15,507 nucleotides of DNA from JANRKF01 sp964519595 (GTDB lineage Bacteria; Pseudomonadota; Alphaproteobacteria; Rickettsiales; SXRF01). Positions 1 through 5,726 of this stretch are shown one piece after another (the first letter of the stretch is position 1; every line of letters starts with the position of its first letter). The position numbers and the translations under genes were made by a program. The notes beneath the pieces are model-generated. The model was not told the origin of the DNA and did no database searches. It saw nothing but the letters and a program-made list of their open reading frames with translations. The stretch is from assembly GCA_964519595.1 (NCBI GenBank), contig CAZFJN010000042.1:1-15507 (forward strand), given 5' to 3'.

Positions 1-1
1 T

Positions 2-223
2 CCCATGTTGGTGGAGGATTATCTATATCACCATCTATCTATGATTGTCAATACCGTAAATGCGCGCATATTGGAAAATGGCTTATATCAACTTGTCTCT
101 GTAGATAATAATGGCGATGTAAAGCAATTAGAATTTCCTATGGGGTCAATAGTGCGTGGAAAAGTGCGTAATTTGTCTTTGAATGGCATAATGTCTCCAG
201 TTCTGGTTGCGGTAGCGGTTTAA
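2..223 (+). CDS. Hypothetical protein, possibly 5'-truncated by window edge
   Basis: The first ATG is at position 5 and gives 72 residues, but the frame is open to the left edge, so the true start may lie outside the window. No ribosome binding site can be judged. The product is not recognised. It begins with a mostly polar stretch, has a central beta-like region (YQLVSVDNNGDVKQLEF) and ends in a hydrophobic tail (SPVLVAVAV). There is no signal peptide and no motif. Neighbouring genes to the right are toxin, immunity and toxin-antitoxin genes, so it could belong to the same accessory island, but nothing in the sequence proves this. Confidence 0.4.
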   Translation, partial: PMLVEDYLYHHLSMIVNTVNARILENGLYQLVSVDNNGDVKQLEFPMGSIVRGKVRNLSLNGIMSPVLVAVAV

Positions 224-287
224 TTCTACTGTTAATATTTTGACCCAGAAAATCTGATTTCAGTCCGTTCAAAGAATAGGAGCTGAT

Positions 288-380
288 ATGGGTGTTGATT
301 TCAGGCAGTCCGGAATTTGGCCGGGTTCTGGATATCGTCTACATAAACCAAGCTATATTATTTATCGTTATCCCAATTAA
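288..380 (+). CDS. Tiny ORF (30 aa) with good ribosome binding site
   Basis: An ATG at 288 is preceded by AGGAG at 278-282 with 5-nt spacing, a better site than many larger genes here have. The frame runs to TAA at 378-380 and encodes a 30-residue peptide rich in aromatic and basic residues (start MGVDFRQSGIWPGSGY). It overlaps the 3' end of the minus-strand gene 358-909 by 23 bp. The frame is also open upstream to a TGA at 255-257, so it could be the 3' end of a decayed gene. No family is recognised; it may be a chance ORF. Confidence 0.25.
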   Translation: MGVDFRQSGIWPGSGYRLHKPSYIIYRYPN

Positions 381-909
381 ATTTTAAATATCGTGGGCAG
401 GATACTGCATCCAATTTCCAGCCCTTTGCATCTTTGAGAAGCCGGTAGGTTGCGGATGCATCTTGATTCTCTGGCCATGCATAGGAAATGATTGCTTGGT
501 GGGTGGTTTGTTGCTCAGTACGAAAAAAATAGTCATCACTCTTGTCTTGCGTACAGCTCACCGGGTTGATGTCAAGTCCGCATATTTCGCCTTCGATATA
601 TTTGCCACCGCAATTTTGCTTTAAGGCTTCATGGTTGGTACTTAGAACGGAATTTCGGAAATCTTGCGTAAACATGGTGGCATAACGATCATTTGCAAAA
701 GGTTTGGGATAGCCTGTGAGGTAGTGGAACAAAGAGGGGGTGCTGGAGTCGTCGAGTTTTAATATCTCTGCGATCATCTTTTCTGCATCAGTTGCAGGTG
801 CATGGAATGAAGAAGCATTATTCGTATTGGCATACTCAGCGATTGTCGATTGCGCGTATAATGTGAAAGCGACGCCGAGAAATAACAATATTATATTGCG
901 CTGAGTCAT
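358..909 (-). CDS. Secreted protein with four cysteines, unknown function
   Basis: A 183-residue protein with a clear Sec signal peptide: a short basic start (MTQR), a hydrophobic core (NIILLFLGVAFTLYA) and a plausible signal peptidase I site after STIA at residue 24. The mature part has cysteines at 100, 110, 119 and 171, which could form two disulfides in the periplasm. The C-terminal third alternates strands (QAIISYAW, ATYRLLKDAKGWKLDAVSC), resembling the end of small NTF2-like or DUF3828-type secreted proteins; this resemblance is from memory and tentative. It is the leftmost of four minus-strand genes among plus-strand neighbours and is probably separately expressed accessory cargo. Confidence 0.7.
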   Translation of the reverse strand: MTQRNIILLFLGVAFTLYAQSTIAEYANTNNASSFHAPATDAEKMIAEILKLDDSSTPSLFHYLTGYPKPFANDRYATMFTQDFRNSVLSTNHEALKQNCGGKYIEGEICGLDINPVSCTQDKSDDYFFRTEQQTTHQAIISYAWPENQDASATYRLLKDAKGWKLDAVSCPRYLKFNWDNDK

Positions 910-977
910 GATGGCACTGTTTTCTTCATTTATGATAGTTGCTTGTTATTGTAATATTTTATCATGATCGATCGGAT

Positions 978-1115
978 TTGCCAATTAATCCAGTATATCC
1001 CATCGAAAATGCCATAGGTTTTTTCACTGGCGGTGCGCTTATCGGTGGTGCGAGATCTGTGGTGGGAGGTTCGGCGGCATCCAGGTTAAAGATTTATTCT
1101 AGGAAAAACATATGA
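978..1115 (+). pseudogene. 5'-truncated polymorphic-toxin (pretoxin) remnant
   Basis: The frame is open from about 939 to TGA at 1113-1115 with no ATG in frame. From 981 it reads PINPVYPIENAIGFFTGGAL, followed by IGGARSVVGGSAA. The linker of the intact toxin-like protein at 2056-2835 has DPVYLFETLTGAVGALRTGA followed by ARILGGSATAE (residues 119-149). Shared features are the (N/D)PVY motif, the Gly/Ala stretch, the AR dipeptide and GGSA. The rest of a toxin is missing on both sides. The stop overlaps the ATG of the next gene (ATGA at 1112-1115), the arrangement expected of a toxin and its immunity gene. I infer a decayed toxin whose immunity gene survives. Confidence 0.6.
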
Positions 1116-1369
1116 CAGAAATACAATTAGCCAAGGTAGCATCAAAATCACAATTTTTGCATTTCATGCAGCAATTGGAGGGCAGTGGCGCTATTATAAT
1201 TAATGCCGAAGATTATATACAATTAGATATACCTGCTGACCAGATGTATATCGATTATAAAATAAATGATGATGTAGTAACTCTGCATTACGAACATTAC
1301 ACTGGCATATTTTTACAGTCTGAAACTGTGGACATGAATCAATTAATTCAGCTTATATCGGCAGGTTGA
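1112..1369 (+). CDS. Small acidic protein, probable orphan immunity protein
   Basis: An 85-residue acidic protein (start MTEIQLAKV). The ATG overlaps the stop of the upstream toxin remnant as ATGA, indicating translational coupling in the ancestral pair. No signal peptide or membrane segment is present, as expected of a cytoplasmic immunity protein. The middle alternates beta-like segments (GAIIINAEDYIQLDI, DVVTLHYEHY). No family is recognised, so the immunity call rests only on position, size and charge. Its stop TGA lies inside a 13-bp tandem repeat. If the call is right, it is an orphan that may protect against relatives carrying the intact toxin. Confidence 0.55.
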   Translation: MTEIQLAKVASKSQFLHFMQQLEGSGAIIINAEDYIQLDIPADQMYIDYKINDDVVTLHYEHYTGIFLQSETVDMNQLIQLISAG

Positions 1370-1398
1370 GAAATCCAATTGAGAAATCCAATTGAGAA
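1366..1398 (+). repeat. 13-bp tandem repeat, about 2.5 copies, spanning a stop codon
   Basis: TTGAGAAATCCAA occurs at 1366-1378 and 1379-1391, then TTGAGAA begins a third partial copy at 1392. The first copy contains the TGA stop of the upstream 85-aa gene. The partial third copy runs into the -35 region of the toxin-antitoxin promoter. Confidence 0.95.
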
Positions 1399-1399
1399 T

Positions 1400-1428
1400 T
1401 TGATTTTATCAAGATAATATGTTATAAT
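1400..1428 (+). promoter_or_regulatory. Sigma70-type promoter of the toxin-antitoxin operon
   Basis: TTGATT at 1400-1405 and a perfect TATAAT at 1423-1428 are separated by 17 bp. The antitoxin ATG is at 1461. The -10 box overlaps the left arm of the operator-like inverted repeat at 1425-1459, which fits autorepression by the antitoxin. A second TATAAT lies at 1438-1443 between the arms. Confidence 0.6.
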
Positions 1429-1459
1429 AGCTCCTACTATAATCTAATAGGACTTATTA
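1425..1459. promoter_or_regulatory. Operator-like inverted repeat upstream of RHH antitoxin
   Basis: The left arm TAATAGCTCCTA (1425-1436) and right arm TAGGACTTATTA (1448-1459) are inverted repeats matching at 10 of 12 positions around an 11-bp spacer. The right arm ends just before the antitoxin ATG at 1461, leaving little room for a normal Shine-Dalgarno; AGGA at 1449-1452 inside the arm would have to serve. Ribbon-helix-helix antitoxins typically bind such palindromes and repress their own operon. Confidence 0.6.
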
Positions 1460-1460
1460 T

Positions 1461-1694
1461 ATGCAGACATTATCTTTTCAGGCTTCTGCTGCTATGAGTA
1501 AAAAGCTGAATCTTTATGCTAAAAAACTAGATCGCAGCAAGGGCTACCTTATTCGCGAGGCACTTGCTGAATATCTGGAAGATTTGCAGGATTATATCGA
1601 AATCATGCGGGAAAAAGAAATGCATGAGCGCAGGCATGAGCGCAGAAAGAATATTTCGCTTGCTGATATCAAGCGTAAATACAAACTCAAATAA
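1461..1694 (+). CDS. RelB/ParD-like ribbon-helix-helix antitoxin
   Basis: A 77-residue protein with the ribbon-helix-helix pattern at the N-terminus: a beta strand (QTLSFQAS), helix 1 (AAMSKKLNLYAKKLD), then RSKGYLIREALAEYLED as the turn and helix 2. Known relatives dimerise through the strand, bind operator DNA, and use a flexible C-terminal tail to neutralise a RelE/ParE toxin. The tail here is highly charged and contains a duplicated HERR HERR, caused by a 12-bp DNA duplication at 1622-1645. The stop overlaps the toxin start by one base (TAATG at 1692-1696). An operator-like repeat and promoter lie directly upstream. Confidence 0.88.
   Translation: MQTLSFQASAAMSKKLNLYAKKLDRSKGYLIREALAEYLEDLQDYIEIMREKEMHERRHERRKNISLADIKRKYKLK
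1622..1645 (+). repeat. 12-bp in-frame tandem duplication inside the antitoxin gene
   Basis: GCATGAGCGCAG occurs twice without a gap (1622-1633, 1634-1645), duplicating four residues (HERR) in the toxin-binding tail of the antitoxin. It has the same size class as the intergenic tandem repeats elsewhere in the window. Confidence 0.95.
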
Positions 1695-1957
1695 TGCCCT
1701 GGCAGCTTGAGTTTACCGCCAAGGCGGACAAGCAGTTTGCTAAATTAGACAAGCAAACACAGCAGTCTATTGTTGATTATTTAGACCGCGTGATAGCAAG
1801 CAATAATCCTACATTTTTTGGCAAGCCATTGGTAGGAGAGTATTCCGGATACTGGCGCTATCGCATCGGTAAATACCGTGTTATTTGCGAGCTTCTGCAA
1901 GGACAATTAATTGTTCAAGTAGTCCGCATTGGCAAGCGCGACAGCGTATATAATTAG
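1694..1957 (+). CDS. RelE/ParE-family toxin
   Basis: An 87-residue protein with the family layout: start MPWQLEFTAKADKQFAKLD, helical DKQTQQSIVDYLDRVI, then the beta sheet with GEYSGYWRYRIGKYRVICEL and a final strand ending in VVRIGKRDSVYN. The RYRIGKYRVI block and the terminal RIGKRxxVY motif are hallmarks of RelE-type mRNA interferases, where basic and aromatic residues act on ribosome-bound mRNA. ParE-type gyrase poisoning cannot be excluded from sequence alone, but the terminal motif favours RelE. Length is normal and the gene looks intact. It is translationally coupled to the antitoxin by a one-base overlap. Confidence 0.92.
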   Translation: MPWQLEFTAKADKQFAKLDKQTQQSIVDYLDRVIASNNPTFFGKPLVGEYSGYWRYRIGKYRVICELLQGQLIVQVVRIGKRDSVYN

Positions 1958-2055
1958 GAAATGATAGCAGCAACCAAACAATCCAGTTGATTAATTATAT
2001 CAGCTTTTGCCGTCATTCATAAATCTTTTTTAAGATCTTTTTTACGACTATTTCT

Positions 2056-2835
2056 ATGCACACAGAACATCATCTGCGAATGAGAAGCCTTGCCTATTTG
2101 CACGATATTCAGGGCTGGTTAGTGGCTGAGAGAATACGCGATCTGAAAGAAGCACTTGTTGAATATGAAGCGGCAAAGGCCGGATTCCGCTCCGACCAGC
2201 CGCGAGTGCCAAGCGGCAGTTCTGAAGGCGGTCAATGGACAAGCGGCGGCGGCGGAGGTGGCGGAGTTAGTGGCAACGGCTCTGACAACCGACAATCCAC
2301 TCCGCGCAGTAACGCAAAACCGGCAAAAAAACCTTCGCCAGCAAAACCAGCTGCAAATAAACCACGTCAACCACTTGTATGGCAGGGCGATCCCCTTAAC
2401 GGGCAGGCTGATCCTGTTTATCTTTTTGAAACACTGACAGGCGCTGTTGGTGCGCTACGTACTGGAGCAGCCAGAATATTAGGTGGCAGTGCTACAGCTG
2501 AGTCTGCTTCAGTAGGAGCTGTAGGAAAAATTACTATTAGCAGTAAGAGGTCGAGTCACATATTTAAGAATAAAAGCGGGCATCTGCCTGATACGTCAGC
2601 AAATAGAAAAATACTCACAGATTTAGCAAATGATCCGAAGGCAATTCTTGGTCCTGATAAATATGGTAAAATGTGGTCATCTCGGATATTACCTGATGGA
2701 AAGCAAGTATGGACTACCAGTCGTAACGGTGAAATAATAAGTGGCGGAGTAAACTCGATTCCAAAACAATATAATCCACAAACCGGACTTTCTGCTCCGG
2801 TTCGTTCCGGGTGGAAAGGTTGGCATATATGGTAA
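2056..2835 (+). CDS. Polymorphic-toxin-like protein with GGQWT linker
   Basis: A 259-residue modular protein. Residues 10-45 are helical and charged. Residues 46-65 carry SDQPRVPSGSSEGGQWTSGG, a motif I associate with alphaproteobacterial phage head-associated and toxin proteins. A Gly tract (64-70) and a Pro/Lys/Asn linker (82-106) follow, then a Gly/Ala segment (119-150) also found in the remnant at 978-1115. The last 95 residues form a separate domain with SSHIFKNKSGHLPDT, NR, ILPDGKQVWTTSRNGEIISG and GVN, which I recognise as a recurring C-terminal domain of effector-like proteins but cannot assign an activity; H168, H176 and D179 are candidate catalytic residues. No Shine-Dalgarno is evident before the ATG, so the start is uncertain, but an in-frame TAA at 2020-2022 limits extension. 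The 3' end overlaps the next gene by 7 bp. Confidence 0.7.
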   Translation: MHTEHHLRMRSLAYLHDIQGWLVAERIRDLKEALVEYEAAKAGFRSDQPRVPSGSSEGGQWTSGGGGGGGVSGNGSDNRQSTPRSNAKPAKKPSPAKPAANKPRQPLVWQGDPLNGQADPVYLFETLTGAVGALRTGAARILGGSATAESASVGAVGKITISSKRSSHIFKNKSGHLPDTSANRKILTDLANDPKAILGPDKYGKMWSSRILPDGKQVWTTSRNGEIISGGVNSIPKQYNPQTGLSAPVRSGWKGWHIW

Positions 2836-3275
2836 TACTTACGCTCGATCAGGCTTATAAAGCCATGTATCTGTTTTTGGATGATCGTTATTCACAAACT
2901 CATTCCGATGATTTGGGAGATATTTTAAGCGGCATGTCTCTATTAGAAGACGGTTCGCCGGCTGATGCTGCTTACGAGGAAGATTGGGCGGAAGCGGTGC
3001 AAAAAGCTTTGCAGGACAAAGTGAAAACATCTCCATTGCTGCCACAAGCTACATTGACTTCCAGTCAGGCCTTTCAGGCGATGTATAACTTACTGGAACA
3101 TGTTTCTTCTCCGGGCGGATTTGATGATGTAAGAGAGCTATTGAAAAACGATCTGCAAATAGAACGCGGTGTTATACTAAATCCCGCTACGCAACAGGAA
3201 TGGAATCAGGCGGTTGATCGTGCATTGCACGACAACGAATCAATCCAGATGCAGCTACTACCACAGCAAAATTAG
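2829..3275 (+). CDS. Probable immunity protein with two 60-residue repeats
   Basis: An upstream GTG at 2811 is in frame, but the ATG at 2829 is preferred because AAAGG at 2815-2819 lies 9 nt before it. This gives 148 residues and a 7-bp overlap with the toxin stop. The protein is acidic, has no signal peptide and is probably cytoplasmic. It contains two equal units: residues 4-63 (LTLDQAYKAMYLFLDD ... EDWAEAVQKAL) and 76-135 (LTSSQAFQAMYNLLE ... QEWNQAVDRAL). I count about 21 identities in 60 positions. The unit form (QAY.AM..FL, SDDLG, DGxPAD, W..AV) is one I have seen next to toxin-like genes. Overlap, order and charge all fit immunity to the protein encoded at 2056-2835. Confidence 0.7.
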   Translation: MVILTLDQAYKAMYLFLDDRYSQTHSDDLGDILSGMSLLEDGSPADAAYEEDWAEAVQKALQDKVKTSPLLPQATLTSSQAFQAMYNLLEHVSSPGGFDDVRELLKNDLQIERGVILNPATQQEWNQAVDRALHDNESIQMQLLPQQN

Positions 3276-3276
3276 A

Positions 3277-3550
3277 TTAAAGAGCTTTGCGGAAGGTAAG
3301 GTTGATGCGTTGGTTGCCAAGCAATGGATGGTGGCCTTTTTTTAGTGGTGCAACGCCGTGGAATGCCATGCGAGATTCGCCGCCGAATACAAAAACATCG
3401 CCATGCTGCAGCGGTATTTTCTTTGGCTTCTGCTGGCGCGTTGTGTTGCCAAATAGAAAAATCGCTGGAAGTCCTAGTGATATGGAGACAATCGGCGCAT
3501 TTAAATCTACCTCGTCATTGTCCTGATGCAGCGCAAGTTTTGCTCCGGGA
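3277..3550 (-). pseudogene. alkB: 3' remnant of alkB (2OG-Fe(II) DNA repair dioxygenase)
   Basis: The minus strand from about 3550 to a TAA at 3277-3279 encodes the last 90 or so residues of an AlkB-type demethylase: PGAKLALHQDNDE with the iron-binding HxD, then APIVSISLGLPAIFLFG, QHGDVFVFGGESRMAFHGVA with the second iron histidine, HHPLLGNQ and the C-terminal RINLTFRKAL containing the 2-oxoglutarate-binding RxNxTFR arginines. This closely parallels E. coli AlkB. About 120 N-terminal residues are absent. The homology ends exactly where a hairpin repeat starts (3551), and beyond it the frame meets a stop with no start codon. It is a dead gene, truncated by insertion or deletion at the repeat. 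The plus-strand ORFs here are shadows of it. Confidence 0.88.
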
Positions 3551-3604
3551 CCCTCTCCCGCAAGCGGGAGAGGGAAGCAGCGGCTTCGCCGCTGCGGGAG
3601 AGGG
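3551..3604. repeat. Double-hairpin dispersed repeat (REP/MITE-like)
   Basis: A perfect 11-bp hairpin, CCCTCTCCCGC (3551-3561), AA loop, GCGGGAGAGGG (3564-3574), is followed by a perfect 8-bp hairpin, GCAGCGGC (3577-3584), TTC, GCCGCTGC (3588-3595), then GGGAGAGGG again. A near copy of the first hairpin is at 14717-14740. It abuts the break in alkB, suggesting a mobile or recombining repeat. Confidence 0.85.
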
Positions 3605-3802
3605 CTGTGACCAATGTTTCCTTAAAGGCTATATTGCATAAAATAAAATCCGCTCGTTTAATTTTGTAAATTTTTTACAAATGCGGCGGGAATTTTTTCC
3701 TACGTCCCGAGTTGTTCGAGGGGCATTTTTCAAAACAAAAACAGATCTTTCGACTCCCCCGCATCATGCGGGGTCGCTCAGGATTTGTTTATAACCAACT
3801 AT
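3605..3802. other. Intergenic region with two hairpins before the capsid gene
   Basis: No gene is visible. It holds an AT hairpin, TTTGTAAA (3663-3670), TTT, TTTACAAA (3674-3681), and a GC hairpin, CCCCGCA (3757-3763), TCA, TGCGGGG (3767-3773). The second is set in a context (TTTCGACTCC ... GTCGCTCAGGAT) that looks like another dispersed repeat. I see no convincing promoter, although one for the capsid gene would be expected here or further upstream. Confidence 0.6.
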
Positions 3803-3813
3803 AAGGAGACTCT

Positions 3814-5001
3814 ATGAGTATTTCTGAAATAACTGAGCGCGTCTCTCATCTGGGCAATGCCTGGGAAGAGTTTAAGCGCGTAAATGACAATCGTCTGCGT
3901 GAAATTGAGCAAAAAGGATCTGCTGATGGTCTTTATGAGCAGCATCTTGCCAATATCAGCATGGCTCTTGATAATTATAAATCACGCCTTGATACTATTG
4001 AGACGGTTTATTCCCGCCCTGAATTTGGCAGCGAAAGTAAATCTATTGCCAGCCATAGCGAATATAGCAAAGCCTTCCGCAATTATTTGCGTAAAGGCAT
4101 GGATGCTGGCCTTGAGGGCTTATCCACCAAGGCGCTTTCTGTTGGTAGTGATCCGGATGGCGGCTATCTCGTTACTCCGCAAATGTCACAGAATATTGTG
4201 AAAGCAGTATTTGAGACTTCGCCGATGCGCCAAGTGGCATCTGTTGAAACTATTTCTTCCGATGCGCTGGAATTGATAGATGATCATGATCAGGCCTCAG
4301 CCGGCTGGACCAGCGAAACAGGCAGTATCAGCGAAACTTCAACGCCGATAATCGCCAAGCGCAACATTCCAACTCATGAGCTGTACGCACAACCAAAAGC
4401 CACACAAAAACTGGTTGATGATGCGGCGATTGATATCGAGGCATGGCTTTCTTCCAAAATCGCTGACATTTTCGCACGCAAAGAAAATACCGCCTTTATA
4501 AGCGGCAACGGCGTTGGCCAGCCACGCGGTATTCTTACTTACACAAGTGGCACTGCCTGGAATCAGATTGAGCAGATAAATTCCGGAACAAGCGCTCAGG
4601 TTACTGCTGACGGCCTTATCAAAGTGTTCTACGCACTGAAAGACGCTTACACTAAAAATGCCAGCTTCATGATGAACCGTGCGACTGTGCAAGCGGTGCG
4701 TCTGCTTAAAGAAGCGACCACAAATCAGTATTTATGGCAGCCTGGCCTTGCTGCCGGCGCTCCTGATACGTTAATGGGCGTTCCGGTATTAATGGCTTCT
4801 GACATGCCGATAGCAGCGGCGAACTCGCTTTCTGTTGCAGTTGGCGATTTCAAAGCCGGTTATCAGATTGTTGATCGTCGCGGCGTGAACATATTGCGCG
4901 ATCCGTTTACTGAAAAACCGTTCGTCAAATTCTACGCCACTAAACGCGTTGGCGGTGATGTTATTAATTCAGAAGCGATCAAGCTGCTTAAGCTTGCTTA
5001 A
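3814..5001 (+). CDS. HK97-fold phage/GTA major capsid protein
   Basis: A 395-residue full-length HK97-type capsid protein, closest in form to the GTA g5 group. Residues 1-65 form the helical N-terminal scaffolding (delta) region. The body starts near residue 80 (HSEYSKAFRNYLRKG) and includes SDPDGGYLVTPQMSQNIV, SAGWTSETGSISETSTP, PTHELYAQPKATQKLVDD, ISGNGVGQPRGIL, and the late segments DTLMGVPVLMASDMP and FKAGYQIVDRRGV. Family members assemble the icosahedral shell and usually lose the N-terminal region to a prohead protease. AAGGAG at 3803-3808 is 5 nt before the ATG. No portal or protease gene is in the 3.8 kb upstream, which carries toxin-type cargo instead. The gene looks intact. Confidence 0.95.
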   Translation: MSISEITERVSHLGNAWEEFKRVNDNRLREIEQKGSADGLYEQHLANISMALDNYKSRLDTIETVYSRPEFGSESKSIASHSEYSKAFRNYLRKGMDAGLEGLSTKALSVGSDPDGGYLVTPQMSQNIVKAVFETSPMRQVASVETISSDALELIDDHDQASAGWTSETGSISETSTPIIAKRNIPTHELYAQPKATQKLVDDAAIDIEAWLSSKIADIFARKENTAFISGNGVGQPRGILTYTSGTAWNQIEQINSGTSAQVTADGLIKVFYALKDAYTKNASFMMNRATVQAVRLLKEATTNQYLWQPGLAAGAPDTLMGVPVLMASDMPIAAANSLSVAVGDFKAGYQIVDRRGVNILRDPFTEKPFVKFYATKRVGGDVINSEAIKLLKLA

Positions 5002-5003
5002 CC

Positions 5004-5078
5004 AGATGTCAGATGTCGGAAAACAGATGTCAAACAATAAACTGACCTCTGCCCTCTGACATCTGACATCCCTTTTTT
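5004..5078 (+). terminator. Inverted AGATGTC repeats with T-tract between capsid and next gene
   Basis: GATGTCAGATGTC (5005-5017) and its exact reverse complement GACATCTGACATC (5058-5070) form a 13-bp stem with a 40-nt loop, followed by T6 (5073-5078). A third AGATGTC (5025-5031) in the loop can pair with the same right arm, allowing a shorter alternative stem. The T-tract is directly followed by GGAG, the ribosome binding site of the next gene. This could be a leaky terminator that lowers expression after the capsid gene. Confidence 0.5.
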
Positions 5079-5089
5079 GGAGAAAAACA

Positions 5090-5503
5090 ATGAGAGATAT
5101 TTACAGAAACATTCTGGTGACGCAGCATTTCAATCCTGCGACACGTACAGCGGCAACTACTTCCACCACCATTGATTTACAAGGCTATAGCAGCGCGAAT
5201 GTGTTGTTTGCCGTTGGTTCGTCAGGCGACACTTTATCCGGCTCGGTATATTGGACATTGAAACTTACGCATAGTGACGATGATTCAAGCTATTCCGACG
5301 TCGCCCTCGCTGAGCTGAATAATAGCTCGGCAACGGTGGTAGTTGATAGCTCGTCAAAAGATAAAACTGTCTATGGCTTTGGCTATAATGGCGCAAAAAG
5401 ATATTTGCGCGCGGTAGCAACTCCGACAGGAACTCACTCCAGCGGAACGCCGCTCGGCATAATAGCCCTGCGCGGAACACCAGCCTATTCGCCGGTTAAT
5501 TAA
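5090..5503 (+). CDS. Phage structural protein, likely capsid decoration
   Basis: A 137-residue protein directly downstream of the capsid gene, with GGAG at 5079-5082 and 7-nt spacing. The sequence is almost entirely beta-type and rich in Ser, Thr and Gly: TIDLQGYSSANVLFAVGSSG, SVYWTLKLTHSDDDSSYSDV, then YNGAKRYLRAVATPTG and GIIALRGTPAYSP. This layout (DLQGF.S..V, KL..SDD...FTDV, RY.R.V, RG.P) recurs in small proteins that follow the major capsid gene in many phages. A decoration or minor head role is inferred from position and beta content. No signal peptide is present. A tandem 8-bp repeat and terminator follow its stop. Confidence 0.65.
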   Translation: MRDIYRNILVTQHFNPATRTAATTSTTIDLQGYSSANVLFAVGSSGDTLSGSVYWTLKLTHSDDDSSYSDVALAELNNSSATVVVDSSSKDKTVYGFGYNGAKRYLRAVATPTGTHSSGTPLGIIALRGTPAYSPVN

Positions 5504-5543
5504 AGATAATCAGATAATCAGATAATCAGATAATCAGATGACC
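5504..5543 (+). repeat. 8-bp tandem repeat AGATAATC, four copies after a stop codon
   Basis: AGATAATC occurs four times without gaps (5504-5535), plus a degenerate fifth copy, AGATGACC, at 5536-5543. It starts immediately after the TAA at 5501-5503. The last copies merge into the left arm of the terminator stem. Confidence 0.95.
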
Positions 5544-5577
5544 AAGTGCTGCAAGGCCTTGGTCGTCTGGTTTATTT
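5535..5577 (+). terminator. Probable intrinsic terminator
   Basis: CAGATGACCAAG (5535-5546) pairs with CTTGGTCGTCTG (5558-5569): 11 Watson-Crick pairs and one G-T, with an 11-nt loop. A T-rich stretch follows (GTTTATTTGT). It ends the capsid-decoration unit. Confidence 0.65.
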
Positions 5578-5668
5578 GTATGATTCATATGGCATTTTGG
5601 CCACAGTTTATCCTCAAAAACCTCTATTTTTAGGCATTTTTCTTGCTATTAAGGCTTTTTTAAGTGGC
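5578..5668. other. Intergenic spacer, nothing recognised
   Basis: An AT-rich stretch with runs such as ATTTTTAGGCATTTTT between the terminator and the next promoter. No ORF with a start and ribosome binding site, no RNA motif and no convincing repeat were seen. Confidence 0.5.
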
Positions 5669-5697
5669 TTGACCTAGAGTATTTGTTAGGGTAAACT
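5669..5697 (+). promoter_or_regulatory. Sigma70-type promoter for the 5727 gene
   Basis: TTGACC (5669-5674) matches the -35 consensus at five of six positions. It is 17 bp from TAAACT (5692-5697), which matches the -10 at four of six. The predicted transcript would start about 20 nt before the GTG start at 5727. This suggests the small gene is expressed independently of the capsid operon. Confidence 0.55.
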
Positions 5698-5726
5698 ATT
5701 GAATCTACATATAAGTGAGGCTTTTC

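Noticed and set aside
2020..2045. AATCTT/AAGAT with T-runs as a terminator after the RelE-type toxin
   Set aside because: The stem is only five A-T-rich pairs; too weak to call.
2054..2437. Several ORFs on both strands overlapping the toxin-like gene
   Set aside because: They result from the GC-rich glycine and proline linker; the 2056-2835 frame has recognisable motifs and the expected downstream overlap.
3287..3641. Plus-strand ORFs of 79 and 105 codons
   Set aside because: They lie antisense to the alkB remnant and across the hairpin repeat; the minus-strand reading has clear family motifs, while these give cysteine- and tryptophan-rich nonsense.
4339..4692. 117-codon minus-strand ORF within the capsid gene
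   Set aside because: It is antisense to a clearly recognised HK97 capsid coding region.
5504..5543. Short repeats as a possible CRISPR array
   Set aside because: Units are 8 bp and directly adjacent with no spacers; none of the repeats in the window has CRISPR-like repeat-spacer structure.
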